64,000 nucleotides of DNA from Microbacterium sp. CFH 31415 (GTDB lineage Bacteria; Actinomycetota; Actinomycetes; Actinomycetales; Microbacteriaceae): NCBI RefSeq assembly GCF_022538185.1, contig NZ_JAKYXC010000016.1, forward strand, positions 62,001-126,000, written 5' to 3'. A program made the translations under genes and the position numbers. Of this stretch, positions 16,758-26,310 are shown piece after piece (position 1 is the stretch's first letter; the number at the start of each line of letters is the position of its first letter). The notes beneath the pieces were generated by a model that did not search any database, had not been told where the DNA came from, and saw nothing but the letters and a program-made list of their open reading frames with translations.

Positions 16758-17704
16758 GTCGTCACCTCCGGTGAGGCTGCGGGGGCAGCATCCGTCTTCG
16801 CCGTATCGGTGACCGGCCCGAGGACCAGCCGGTTGCGGGAGCGGAACGGCAGCGCGATCAGCCAGAGGATCAGTGCGGCCACGGCGATCGCGAGCATGAT
16901 CAGGAGCATCAGCAGCACGGCCATGGCCGAACCGAGGGCCCAGTTCTGCGCCGTCTGGAACTGGCCCGCGACGATCTGACCGACCATGTTGCCCTTCGCG
17001 CCGCCCAGCACGGTCGCGGTGATGTAGTCACCCATCAGCGGGATGAACACCAGCAGGACGCCCGCGATGATGCCGGGCTGCGACAGCGGCAGCGTGACGC
17101 GGAAGAAGGTCATGACCTTGCCGGCGCCGAGGTCCTTCGAGGCCTCGCGCAGTGCCGGTCCGACCCGGTCGAACGCCACGAACAGCGGCAGGATCATCAG
17201 GGGCAGGTAGTTGTAGACCACACCGATGATCACCGCGGTGCGCGTGTACAGCAGCTCCAGCGGTCCGTCGAGCACGCCGATGCTCTGCATCAGGGTCGAG
17301 AGCCACCCTTCGGGAGCGAGGATCACCTGCCAGCCGATGGTGCGGACCAGGAAGTTCGTCCAGAACGGCACCAGCACGAGGGCGATGAGGATGCCGCGCC
17401 GCTCGGGCTTCACCTTGAAGGCCATCCAGTACGCGACCGGCGCCCCGATCACGCAGCAGAGCAGGGTGCCGATGATGCCCACCCCGAGCGTGTTCTGGAA
17501 CGTCGCGATGAAGGTGGGCGAGATGGCCTCGAAGTACCTGTCCAGCGAGAGGACGTCGTTCGCGTGGGTGCCGAAGACGCCGGGCTTGTAGCCGAAGCTG
17601 AACCACACCACCATCGCGACGGGCGCGACGAAGAAGAGCAGGAGCCACGCCCACGCCGGGACCGCGAGCGCCGGGCCGACCGCGCCCGAGGCGCGATTAC
17701 GCAC
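16754..17704 (-). CDS. ABC transporter permease, PotB-like
   Basis: 316 residues, six predicted membrane helices; EAA loop around ALREASKDLGAGKVMTFFRVTLPLSQPGIIAG. First permease of the polyamine-type importer. It overlaps the binding-protein gene by 8 bp at its start and the PotC-like gene by 4 bp at its end, so the transporter genes are translationally coupled. Confidence 0.92.
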   Translation of the reverse strand: MRNRASGAVGPALAVPAWAWLLLFFVAPVAMVVWFSFGYKPGVFGTHANDVLSLDRYFEAISPTFIATFQNTLGVGIIGTLLCCVIGAPVAYWMAFKVKPERRGILIALVLVPFWTNFLVRTIGWQVILAPEGWLSTLMQSIGVLDGPLELLYTRTAVIIGVVYNYLPLMILPLFVAFDRVGPALREASKDLGAGKVMTFFRVTLPLSQPGIIAGVLLVFIPLMGDYITATVLGGAKGNMVGQIVAGQFQTAQNWALGSAMAVLLMLLIMLAIAVAALILWLIALPFRSRNRLVLGPVTDTAKTDAAPAASPEVTT

Positions 17705-18881
17705 CGGCCGCAGCCTTCACCTCGTTGTAGATCTCCACGCGCGCGGCCAGCGAGTCGTTGAGGACCTGCTCGTGCATGGTCTCGAGCTGCTCGGGCGTGA
17801 AGAAGATCATGTCGAGGCGCTCGACCTCTGCCGCTTCGGCCGCGGCCTGCGCGTCCTTCGCGCCGACGTTGTAGCCGACCCACTCGAGGTTCAGGAGCTG
17901 GTTCTCGGGGACCATTGCGAAATCGATGAACGCGTGAGCCGCCTCCGGGTGGGCGGCGCCGGTCGCGATCGCCCAGTTGTCCATCCAGAGCTCCGTCTGC
18001 GGGCCGGGGAGCACCCACTGCCAGCGGTCGGGGTCGGACGACTCCTGGATGCCGAGGCGCGCGTCGCCGTTCCACGCCATGAGCAGGGCGTGGGTGCCTT
18101 GGGGGATGGTGTTGGCACCGGCGGCGGAGTCGAACGCCGCGACGTGCGGCGCGATCTTCTCGACGAGGAAGGCGCGAGCGGCCTCGAGCTGGTCGGGGTC
18201 GTCGGTGTTCCAGTCGATGTCGTTCGCCCAGAAGTACGATCCGACGACGCCGGCGGGGTCGTCCGACATCGCGGTCTTGCCGCTCGCCTCGTTCTGTGCG
18301 GCGTCGAAGAAGTCCGCCCATGTGGTCAGCTCGCGGGTGATGACGTTCTTGTCGTACACGTAGCCGGTCGTGCCCCACGCCTTGCAGATCGAGTAGTCGT
18401 TGTTCGGGTCCCACGCGCGACCCATGAAAGCCGGATCCATGTTCGCCATGTTCGGCAGCAGGTCCTTGTTGAGCTTCTGCAGCAGGCCCTGCTCGATCAT
18501 CTGCGGGATGAAGACGCCGGTGGGAACGACGATGTCGTAGCCCGACGTGCCCTTGGCCGCCACGAGCTTGGAGATGAGCTCTTCGTTCGAGCCGTAGGAG
18601 TCGAGCGTGACCTTCGGTCCGAGCTCTGCGGTGAACGCCTCGACCACCTCGGGTGCGTCGTACTCCGCCCACGTGTAGACCGAGAGGCTGTCTTCGAGCG
18701 AGCCCCCTGTCGCCTGCGGCGCCGGCGACCCGCTCCCCCCGGGCGCGCACGCCGCGAGCACGCTCGCTCCGCCGGCGAGGGCGGCGAGGCTCAGGAACCG
18801 GCGGCGCGAGAGCTCGCGCACGATCGACGGCGCCGCGCCTTCCGGCGCGAGGATGCGGATCGGGTTGCGTGAGTCGGTCAT
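17697..18881 (-). CDS. Polyamine-type ABC transporter substrate-binding lipoprotein, PotD-like
   Basis: 394 residues. The signal region has a twin-arginine-like SRRRFL (25-30) and lipobox LAAC with Cys45, so it is a lipoprotein possibly exported by Tat. The body matches the PotD/PotF fold (VYTWAEYDAPEVVEAFTAE, GYDIVVPTGVFIPQMIEQGLLQ), which binds putrescine, spermidine or related cations. GGAGA precedes the ATG. The ATPase gene lies 72 bp upstream in the same direction. Confidence 0.92.
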   Translation of the reverse strand: MTDSRNPIRILAPEGAAPSIVRELSRRRFLSLAALAGGASVLAACAPGGSGSPAPQATGGSLEDSLSVYTWAEYDAPEVVEAFTAELGPKVTLDSYGSNEELISKLVAAKGTSGYDIVVPTGVFIPQMIEQGLLQKLNKDLLPNMANMDPAFMGRAWDPNNDYSICKAWGTTGYVYDKNVITRELTTWADFFDAAQNEASGKTAMSDDPAGVVGSYFWANDIDWNTDDPDQLEAARAFLVEKIAPHVAAFDSAAGANTIPQGTHALLMAWNGDARLGIQESSDPDRWQWVLPGPQTELWMDNWAIATGAAHPEAAHAFIDFAMVPENQLLNLEWVGYNVGAKDAQAAAEAAEVERLDMIFFTPEQLETMHEQVLNDSLAARVEIYNEVKAAAGA

Positions 18882-18953
18882 CGTGGTCTCCAGGTTCGGG
18901 TCGGGGAGCCGGGTGAGCGGGTGCTGCGGCTGTGTGGTTGTGAGAAGGACGGT

Positions 18954-20126
18954 TCAGACGGTGGTCGGGGGCGCGACGTAGCCGCCCTCCTGGGCGGCGT
19001 CGTCGGCGGGGAACAGCAGCACGTGGTGTGCGGCCCAGGTGCAGACGACCGCGTCGCCCACCTGCAGGGCGGGGGCGTCGGGCGTCGGGCGGCGCACGAT
19101 GAGGCTCTGCTCGTCGCCGAGGCGCACGAGATACTGCATCGTGTCGCCGAGGTGCGACACCCCGATCAGCTCACCGCGTGCGGTGTTCGCATCGGTCGTC
19201 GCCGCCGGGTCGTCGGCCGCGATGCGGATGTACTCGGGCCGCACGGCGGCTTCGCCCTGACCGGTGCCTGTGAGCGTGGCGTTCGCGGCGCGCACGAGGG
19301 CGTGCGGCGACGCGATCGCCGCACCCGACTCCTCGATCCGGCCGCGGAAGAAGTTCTGCTGTCCCACGAACGCCGCGACATACGCCGATGCCGGCCGTGC
19401 GTACACCGTGTCGGCATCGGCGAGCTGCTCGATGCGACCGGCGCGCATGATCGCGATGCGGTCGCTCATCGAGAGCGCCTCGCCCTGGTCATGCGTGACG
19501 AAGATGAACGTGATGCCGAGGCGGGCCTGCAGCAGCTTGAGCTCGAGCTGCATCTCCTCCCGCAGCTGCCGGTCGAGAGCGCCGAGCGGCTCGTCGAGGA
19601 GGAGCACCGAGGGCTGATTGACGAGGGCGCGCGCGAGCGCGATGCGCTGCTGCTGGCCGCCGGAGAGCTGTGCGGGCTTGCGGTCGCCGAATCGCCGCAT
19701 CTGCACCAGGTCGAGCGCCTGCGTCACCTTGTCGCGGATCTCCGTCTTCGGAGTGCGGCGCTGCTGGAGGCCGTAGGCGACATTCTCGGCGACGCTGAGA
19801 TGCGGGAACAGGGCGTACGCCTGGAAGACGGTGTTGACGTCGCGGCGGTAAGGCGGAGCGTTGAGCACCGACTTGCCCGACACCCGGATGTCCCCCGCGT
19901 CGGGGTGCTCGAATCCGGCGATCATGCGCAGCGTGGTGGTCTTGCCGCACCCCGACGGGCCGAGGAGTGAGATGAATTCTCCGGGCTGGATCGTGAGCGA
20001 CAGGTCGTCTACGGCGACCTGGTCGCCGTAGAGCTTCGTGATCCCGGACAGGACCACGGCGCCGCGGCCGTCCGTCGAGGCCGGGTTGGTCGCCGGAGCG
20101 GTCTCCGCGTCAGTCGCCGTCGTCAC
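18954..20126 (-). CDS. ABC transporter ATP-binding protein, PotA-like
   Basis: 390 residues. Walker A GPSGCGKT (56-63), signature LSGGQQQR (about 157), Walker B LLLDEPLGALD, then a C-terminal TOBE domain (about 290-380). It energises the Pot-type importer encoded downstream. GTG start with AGGAGG about 10 nt upstream. It is the first gene of a probable operon through the binding protein, two permeases and the amidohydrolase. Confidence 0.93.
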   Translation of the reverse strand: MTTATDAETAPATNPASTDGRGAVVLSGITKLYGDQVAVDDLSLTIQPGEFISLLGPSGCGKTTTLRMIAGFEHPDAGDIRVSGKSVLNAPPYRRDVNTVFQAYALFPHLSVAENVAYGLQQRRTPKTEIRDKVTQALDLVQMRRFGDRKPAQLSGGQQQRIALARALVNQPSVLLLDEPLGALDRQLREEMQLELKLLQARLGITFIFVTHDQGEALSMSDRIAIMRAGRIEQLADADTVYARPASAYVAAFVGQQNFFRGRIEESGAAIASPHALVRAANATLTGTGQGEAAVRPEYIRIAADDPAATTDANTARGELIGVSHLGDTMQYLVRLGDEQSLIVRRPTPDAPALQVGDAVVCTWAAHHVLLFPADDAAQEGGYVAPPTTV

Positions 20127-20234
20127 CTGATGAGGTCCTCCTGCTGCGGGTCGCGCGACGCTGCACGACCGGGTGGGATGTGTGGGTCATTCAATAGTGG
20201 GCGGTTCACCCCCCGCAACGTGCCGATGGCCGAA

Positions 20235-20371
20235 CCGGACGATCCGGGGTCTCGCAGCGTTCGGCCTGACAGATCGTCCGGAGTTGTGTAACGGTCAGGA
20301 AACCGCAGGGTTTCGCGGCGCTCACGGCGCGCGGGCGGCCGACCGGCGCTCGGGGGCCGACAGATCGTCCG
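20235..20371. promoter_or_regulatory. Cluster of GATCGTCCGG elements upstream of the Pot operon
   Basis: The 268-bp gap before the PotA-like gene holds CCGGACGATCCGG (20235-20247), GACAGATCGTCCGGA (20268-20282) and GACAGATCGTCCG (20359-20371). The first two form a perfect 10-bp inverted repeat (CCGGACGATC and GATCGTCCGG). The core matches the dyad at 9409-9423 beside the PucR gene with one difference, suggesting one regulator for both. Confidence 0.55.
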
Positions 20372-20394
20372 TGGAGAGGCCGCCGTGGGTCGTG

Positions 20395-21198
20395 TCAGCC
20401 GGCCGCCGGGCCGGTCTGGCACACCGGGCACCAGAAGACGATGCGCTCTTTCGTGGGGTCGGCGCCGAGCGATCCGCCGCGGATGATCGCGCCGCAGCGG
20501 CGGCACTCGCGCCCCTCGCGGCGGTACACCCAGGTCGAGCGACCGGGCCGGGCATCTCCCGTGAACGTGCGCCCGCTGCGGTCCCTGTTGGCGCGGATCA
20601 TGCGGGCGCCGAGATCGATGATCGCCGCGGCATCCGTCTGATCCGCAGGAGTGGTGGGGAGGATGCCGCGCACGAAGAGGATCTCGTTGGCGTACTCGTT
20701 GCCGAATCCCGCCACATTGCGCTGATCCTGCAGCGCGACGTGCACTGCGCGGCGGTCGGCGGCCAGGCGCCGCGCGGCCTCGCCGGCATCCCAGTCCGCC
20801 GCGAGAGGATCCGGGCCGAGGTAGCCGACCAGCGTGTCTTCGGCGGACGTCGGCACGACGGTGATGTCGGCGAGGTCGAAGCCCACCGTCTCCCACTCCG
20901 TGCCGTCGGCCGCGGTCGCCCCGATGACGGCCCGCGCCTTGAACGCGGCATTGCGCCAGCGCTCGCCGCGTCGGTAGACGTGCCATTCGCCCTCCATCTT
21001 GAGGTGCGTGTGCAGCGTCTGATCGCCGATCCGGTGCAGCAGATGCTTCCCGCGCGACACCACGCCGTGCACCACACTGCCGGTCAGGTCGACGGCGGCG
21101 ACCTGCGGGACGCGCAGCTCGAACCGGGTGACGGTCGCACCGGCCAGGGCGTCGTTCAGCCGCCGGGCCGTGCGGTAGACGGTGTCGCCCTCAGGCAT
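20395..21198 (-). CDS. nei: Fpg/Nei family DNA glycosylase
   Basis: 267 residues. N-terminal Pro2-Glu3 (MPEGDTVYRT) is the catalytic imine-forming pair; a H2TH domain follows (about 130-215) and a C-terminal zinc finger has CRRCG and CPVC pairs. MPEGDT fits the Nei2 branch, which removes oxidised pyrimidines. It overlaps the lhr stop by 8 bp, so helicase and glycosylase are translated together; in Mycobacterium tuberculosis lhr and a nei gene are also neighbours (from memory). Confidence 0.92.
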   Translation of the reverse strand: MPEGDTVYRTARRLNDALAGATVTRFELRVPQVAAVDLTGSVVHGVVSRGKHLLHRIGDQTLHTHLKMEGEWHVYRRGERWRNAAFKARAVIGATAADGTEWETVGFDLADITVVPTSAEDTLVGYLGPDPLAADWDAGEAARRLAADRRAVHVALQDQRNVAGFGNEYANEILFVRGILPTTPADQTDAAAIIDLGARMIRANRDRSGRTFTGDARPGRSTWVYRREGRECRRCGAIIRGGSLGADPTKERIVFWCPVCQTGPAAG

Positions 21199-24100
21199 TC
21201 GGCGTTCCGGCGCGCTGCCGGGCGGCGCGCTCGGCGTCGCCCGCGGTGAGGCGGCGCAGCGTCAGCCCGCGCGGGGACTCGACGAAGCCCGCCTCGCGGA
21301 GGGCGCGGCCCCAGCCGGTGCCGTGGATGAACGCGCCGTTGACCTGCTCGATGGTGAGGGTGTCGAGCCGCCGTGCGCGCGCCGTCGCGGCGAGGTCGCG
21401 CGTCGCCGCAGCGATGGCCGCCTCCTCCCCGCTGAACGCGAGGGCGGACTTGCCGCCCCGCTCGAGGTACAGCACGAGCGCGCCGTCGACCAGGACGACG
21501 AGCGCCCCCGCCTTGCGCCCCGGGCGATGGCCGACTCCCTCGAGCGCCGGCCAGCCGAGCGCCGCGCCGTACGGGTTGGCGGGGTCGGTGGCAGCGAGCG
21601 TCACAGCGCGCAGGGGCGGCGGGTCGGGCAGAGCGGCGAATTCGCGCAGACGGTCGACGGTGGTGGACGCGGCGAACTGCGCCGCGCCGAGCTTCTCGAT
21701 GACGTAGCCGCGCCGGCAGTGCCCGGCCTCTTCGAAACCGGCCAGCACGCGGTACGCCTGGGCGAAACCGCCGGGCAGCCCTTCGGCCTGGACCGCGCCG
21801 CGCGTGACGACCCCGTACCGGTCGAGCAGCAGGCTCGCCGCCGCGGTGGCGCGCAGCGCGGGGTCGGGCTCGGGCGGCGGCAGCAGCGACCAGCGTCCCC
21901 CGATCGCCGGCGGCCGAGGGGGGACGGATGCCGCCACCGTCCGCACGGCGGCGCCGCGGTACAGCCGGGTGCGCGGCGTCTTGCGGGCGACGCGATGAGC
22001 CTGCGATCCGCCGCCGACGAGCGTGCGCACGGGGGCGAAGGTGTCGTTGGTGACCCTGCCCGCCCACGTCAGCCGCCAGAGTGCGTCGATCACGGACTGC
22101 TCGTTCTCGGCGCCCGTCAGCTGGCGGAGCTGTGCGGCGAAGTAGCCGCCCCCGGCGTCGAGCGCGGCGAGGAGCTGCGCGTCGAGCGACCCGTCGGGAA
22201 TCTCGTCGTCGGCGACGGTGAGCGTCAGTGGGAGCGCATCGGCGGGATGCAGGGCCACCCAGCCGTCGCGGCCCGGAAGACTGCCATGCCCCGACCACAC
22301 CACCTCACCGGTGGCGGTGAGCTCGTCGAGCATGGCGGGCGAGTAGTCGGCGACCCGTGCCGGCAGGATGAGCGACTCCCACGCGCTGGCCGGGATCGGC
22401 ACGCCGGCGAGCTGCTCGACCACCGCCGCGACCCCGTCGACACCCTCCAACGGACGGGTGGCGTGCTGCCACACCGGCAGGAATCGGGCATACGCGTCTT
22501 GCGGAACGGGCTCGACGCTGCCCCGGATGGCCGCGAGCGAGCGCATCCGCAGCCGGCGCAGCACCTCGGCGTCGCACCACTCGGTGTCGTCACCGGCGGT
22601 GGCGGTCGACGCGGGGAGGAAGAACCCGCTGGTGAGCCGGCCCTGCGACTCGAGCCGCTGGAGCGTATGGCGTGCGACGGCGATGCCGACGCCGAGCCGC
22701 TGGGCGACAGCATCCGCCGTGAAGGGTCCGTGGGTGCGGGCGTATCGTGCGACGAGGTCGCCGAGCGGATCCGCGAGGGGCTCGAGGAACGCGGTCGGGA
22801 TGCCGACGGGCAGCGCCACGCCGATGGCGTCCCGCAGGCGTCCCGCGTCTTCGACGGCGGCGACGCGCGGAGATCCGGCGATGGTGACCTGGATCGCGCG
22901 ACGTGCGGTGACGAGATCGTCGAGGAGAGCGGATGCCTCGCCCTCGGTCGCCGCGCTCGTGTCGGCGCGGCTCGCCCCATCGCCGTTCGGCTCGGGGGCG
23001 GTCCGGGTGGGCTGCAGGCGGGCGGCCACCTCGGCGGCGTCGAGCGGACCGAGCAGGCGCAGCAGGTCGGCGACCCCCTCGAGGCCGCGAGCGCGGCGCT
23101 CGGGATCGAGCCGCTGCGCCTCGCGCTCGAACTGCGCGATGACGTCGGGGTCGAGCAGCTCGCGCATCTCGATCTTGCCGAGCAGCTCGGACAGCAGGGC
23201 CGGATCGACCGAGAGCGCGGCGGCACGACGCTCCGCGAGGGGAGAGTCGCCCTCGTACATGAACGCGCCGACATATCCGAAGAGCAGGTCGCGGGCGAAG
23301 GGCGACGGCTGTGACGGCTCGGTCTCGATGAGACGGATGCGGCGATCCCCGATGCTGCGCGCGATCCGCAGCAGCGACGGCACGTCGTAGACGTCCTGGA
23401 GCACCTCGCGCAGGGTCTCGAGGATGATCGGGAACGTCGGATAGCGCCGCGCGACCTCGAGCAGCTGCGCCGACCGCTGGCGCTGCTGCCACAGCGGGCT
23501 GCGGCGGCCGGGGTTGCGCCGCGGCATGAGCAGCGCCCGCGCCGCGCACTCGCGGAACCGCGAGGCGAACAGGGCTGAACCGCCGACCTCTTCGGTGACG
23601 ATCTGCTCGAGCTCGTCGGGATCGAAGACGAACAGCTCCGCCCCGGGCGGCTCGGCCGAGGCATCCGGAATCCTCGCGATGATGCCGTCGTCGCTGGCGA
23701 CCGCCGAACCCTCGACCCCCAGACGCTCGCGGATGCGCGCGTTGACCGCCAGCGCCCACGGCGCGTGCACCTGCATGCCGTACGGGGAATGCAGGATGAC
23801 GCGCCAGTCGCCGACCTCATCGCGTCCTCGCTCCACCGTGAGCTGCTTGTCGGTCGGAAGAGTGCCGGTGGACTCGCGCTGCTCGGCCAGATAGGCGAGC
23901 AGGTTGCCCTGCGCGTAGTCGTCGAGCCCCGCCTCGCTGAGCCGCTCCTGCGCCTTGTCGGGCTTCGCCGCCGAGACCTCGCGCGAGAACTTGCCGAGCG
24001 CCTCGCCCAGCTCTGCCGGCCGGCCGATCCCGTCGCCGTGCCAGAAGGGCACCTTGCCAGGCTGCCCGAACGCGGGCACCACGTTGACGCGGTCGTGCGT

Positions 24101-25990
24101 GATCTCGACGATGCGCCAGCTGGTCGTGCCGAGGGTGAACACGTCGTTGACGCGCGACTCGTACACCATCTCCTCGTCGAGCTCGCCGACGCGGGCGTTC
24201 TGGGACTCGCCGGCGACGAAGACGCCGAACAGCCCGCGGTCGGGGATCGTGCCCCCGCTCGTCACCGCGATCCGCTGCGAGCCGGGGCGCCCGGTCAGGG
24301 TGCCGTGGTCGCGGTCCCAGATGAGACGCGGCCGCAGCTCGGCGAATTCGTCGGACGGGAAGCGTCCCGCGAGGAGGTCGAGCGTCGCCTCGTACGCCGA
24401 GCGGGGGAGGGAACGGAACGGCGCGCTGCGCTTGAGCGTCTCGTACCAGCCCTCGACGTCGATCGGCGCGAGCGCACACGCCGCGACGGTCTGCTGCGCG
24501 AGGATGTCGAGCGGGTTCTGCGGGACCGCGATCGCCTCGATCTGACCGGCGAGCATGCGCTCGGTGACGATCGCGGTGTGGAGCACGTCGCCGCGGTGCT
24601 TCGGGAAGAGCGCCGCGCGGCTGACCTCGCCCACCTGGTGGCCCGCGCGACCGATCCGCTGGAGGCCCGACGCCGCACTCGGCGGAGCCTCGACCTGGAT
24701 CACGAGGTCGACCGCGCCCATGTCGATGCCGAGCTCGAGGCTGCTGGTCGCCACGACGCAGCGCAGCACCCCCGACTTGAGCTCCTCCTCGACCTGTGCC
24801 CGCTGCTCCTTCGACACCGAGCCGTGGTGCGCCTTGGCGAGCACCGGGTCGGCCCCGGCCGTGGCGCCGGCCTGCGCCATCATCGCGGCGGGGACGGATG
24901 CCTCGGGCAGGTCGAGCCCGAGCCGCTCGGAGTAGATCTCGTTGAGGCGCCCGGTGAGGCGCTCGGCGAGGCGGCGCGAGTTGCAGAAGACGATGGTGGA
25001 GCGCTGCTGCAGGATGCGGTCGACGATGGCCTCCTCGACGTGCGGCCACACCGAGCCGGTGACCTCGGTCTCGCCGGCGCCGGACGCCCGCGTGCGGCCG
25101 CCCGAGCCGTCGGCGAACCAGTCCTCGTCGATGACTTCGCCGTCGCCTGCGCCGTCGCCGGTCGCCGGCGTCCAGTCGGCCGGCGCTGTGGCGCCGGGCG
25201 CGGGCGGCGGGTTGAGCATGTCGTCGATCGGCACGACCACGCGCATGTCGAACGCCTTCGACGACTTCGGTGCGACGATCTCGACCGGTGCCGAGCCGCC
25301 CAGGAAGCGCGCGACCTCGTCGATCGGGCGCACGGTCGCCGAGAGTCCGATGCGCTGGGCGGGCTTGTCGAGCAGGGCGTCGAGCCGTTCGAGGCTTACG
25401 GCGAGGTGCGCGCCGCGCTTGGTCGCGGCGACCGCGTGCACCTCGTCGACGATGACGGTGTGCACGCCCTTGAGGGTCTCGCCCGCGGCGCTCGTGAGCA
25501 TCAGGTACAGCGACTCGGGCGTCGTGATCAGGATGTCGGGCGGCGCCGTGACGAGCTTGCGCCGGTCGCTCGACGTGGTGTCGCCGGAGCGCACGCCGAC
25601 CGACACGTCGGGCACCGCGACGCCGAGGCGGCGTCCGGACTGCCCGATGCCGACGAGCGGCGAGCGGAGGTTGCGCTCGACGTCGACGCCCAGCGCCTTG
25701 AGCGGGGAGATGTACAGGATGCGGGTCGGCGGGGCCGCGGCATCCGCTCGCCTCTTCCGGCCCTTCGCCGGAGCCGCGGGCACACTCGCGTCCTTCTCGC
25801 GGAAGACGCGGTCGATCGCCCACAGGAAGGCCGACAGCGTCTTGCCCGACCCGGTGGGGGCGACGACGAGCGCGTTCTTGCCCTTGGAGATGGCGTCCCA
25901 CGCGCCGATCTGCGCGTCGGTCGGCCGGGAGAACGCGCCGCGGAACCAATCCTGCGTGGCGGGGCTGAACCGCTCGAGCACGTCGCTCAT
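21191..25990 (-). CDS. lhr: Lhr-type ATP-dependent DNA helicase
   Basis: 1599 residues, full length for the large bacterial Lhr. Motif I APTGSGKTLSAF (about 44-55), motif II DEVHA with TKRGAHLAVSLERLD, motif VI QRIGRAGH, then a winged helix and the Lhr core, and a long C-terminal extension typical of bacterial Lhr. It is a 3'-to-5' ssDNA-dependent ATPase that unwinds DNA and RNA:DNA hybrids and is linked to crosslink and mitomycin repair. CAAGAT lies 6 nt before the ATG, giving a likely leaderless lhr-nei transcript. Confidence 0.95.
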   Translation of the reverse strand: MSDVLERFSPATQDWFRGAFSRPTDAQIGAWDAISKGKNALVVAPTGSGKTLSAFLWAIDRVFREKDASVPAAPAKGRKRRADAAAPPTRILYISPLKALGVDVERNLRSPLVGIGQSGRRLGVAVPDVSVGVRSGDTTSSDRRKLVTAPPDILITTPESLYLMLTSAAGETLKGVHTVIVDEVHAVAATKRGAHLAVSLERLDALLDKPAQRIGLSATVRPIDEVARFLGGSAPVEIVAPKSSKAFDMRVVVPIDDMLNPPPAPGATAPADWTPATGDGAGDGEVIDEDWFADGSGGRTRASGAGETEVTGSVWPHVEEAIVDRILQQRSTIVFCNSRRLAERLTGRLNEIYSERLGLDLPEASVPAAMMAQAGATAGADPVLAKAHHGSVSKEQRAQVEEELKSGVLRCVVATSSLELGIDMGAVDLVIQVEAPPSAASGLQRIGRAGHQVGEVSRAALFPKHRGDVLHTAIVTERMLAGQIEAIAVPQNPLDILAQQTVAACALAPIDVEGWYETLKRSAPFRSLPRSAYEATLDLLAGRFPSDEFAELRPRLIWDRDHGTLTGRPGSQRIAVTSGGTIPDRGLFGVFVAGESQNARVGELDEEMVYESRVNDVFTLGTTSWRIVEITHDRVNVVPAFGQPGKVPFWHGDGIGRPAELGEALGKFSREVSAAKPDKAQERLSEAGLDDYAQGNLLAYLAEQRESTGTLPTDKQLTVERGRDEVGDWRVILHSPYGMQVHAPWALAVNARIRERLGVEGSAVASDDGIIARIPDASAEPPGAELFVFDPDELEQIVTEEVGGSALFASRFRECAARALLMPRRNPGRRSPLWQQRQRSAQLLEVARRYPTFPIILETLREVLQDVYDVPSLLRIARSIGDRRIRLIETEPSQPSPFARDLLFGYVGAFMYEGDSPLAERRAAALSVDPALLSELLGKIEMRELLDPDVIAQFEREAQRLDPERRARGLEGVADLLRLLGPLDAAEVAARLQPTRTAPEPNGDGASRADTSAATEGEASALLDDLVTARRAIQVTIAGSPRVAAVEDAGRLRDAIGVALPVGIPTAFLEPLADPLGDLVARYARTHGPFTADAVAQRLGVGIAVARHTLQRLESQGRLTSGFFLPASTATAGDDTEWCDAEVLRRLRMRSLAAIRGSVEPVPQDAYARFLPVWQHATRPLEGVDGVAAVVEQLAGVPIPASAWESLILPARVADYSPAMLDELTATGEVVWSGHGSLPGRDGWVALHPADALPLTLTVADDEIPDGSLDAQLLAALDAGGGYFAAQLRQLTGAENEQSVIDALWRLTWAGRVTNDTFAPVRTLVGGGSQAHRVARKTPRTRLYRGAAVRTVAASVPPRPPAIGGRWSLLPPPEPDPALRATAAASLLLDRYGVVTRGAVQAEGLPGGFAQAYRVLAGFEEAGHCRRGYVIEKLGAAQFAASTTVDRLREFAALPDPPPLRAVTLAATDPANPYGAALGWPALEGVGHRPGRKAGALVVLVDGALVLYLERGGKSALAFSGEEAAIAAATRDLAATARARRLDTLTIEQVNGAFIHGTGWGRALREAGFVESPRGLTLRRLTAGDAERAARQRAGTPNA

Positions 25991-26056
25991 CCCTCCATCT
26001 TGGTCGAGGGCGGCGACATCGGGGCGGGGTTGACGTCGGCGGAGGTCGGCCTGACG

Positions 26057-26239
26057 TCAGCGCTCGGACGGGATGAGCACCCAGAGCAGCAGGTAGACCC
26101 AGATCGAGAGGCCGAAGAACACGGTCGCGAGGACGGTGAGGATCCGCACGGCGACGACGTTCACCCCGAAACGGTTGGCGACCGCGAGGCAGGCGCCGGC
26201 GATCATGCGCCCCTCGCGGGGCCGGATGAGCTGGTTCAT
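26057..26239 (-). CDS. PspC domain small membrane protein
   Basis: 60 residues from the ATG at 26239 (MNQLIRPREG). PspC core: REGRMIAGACLAVANRFGVNVVAVRI, then a single membrane helix (ILTVLATVFFGLSIWVYLLLWVLIP). PspC proteins belong to envelope stress systems; this is the minimal stand-alone form. A CAGGAT box 6 nt upstream supports this start over the longer frame opening at 26314. Confidence 0.87.
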   Translation of the reverse strand: MNQLIRPREGRMIAGACLAVANRFGVNVVAVRILTVLATVFFGLSIWVYLLLWVLIPSER

Positions 26240-26310
26240 GCGCTCATCCTGCTCCGAATGAGGCCGTCGCGACACCCGGTCCGCGGAAGACGGACCGGGT
26301 GTCGCAGAGC

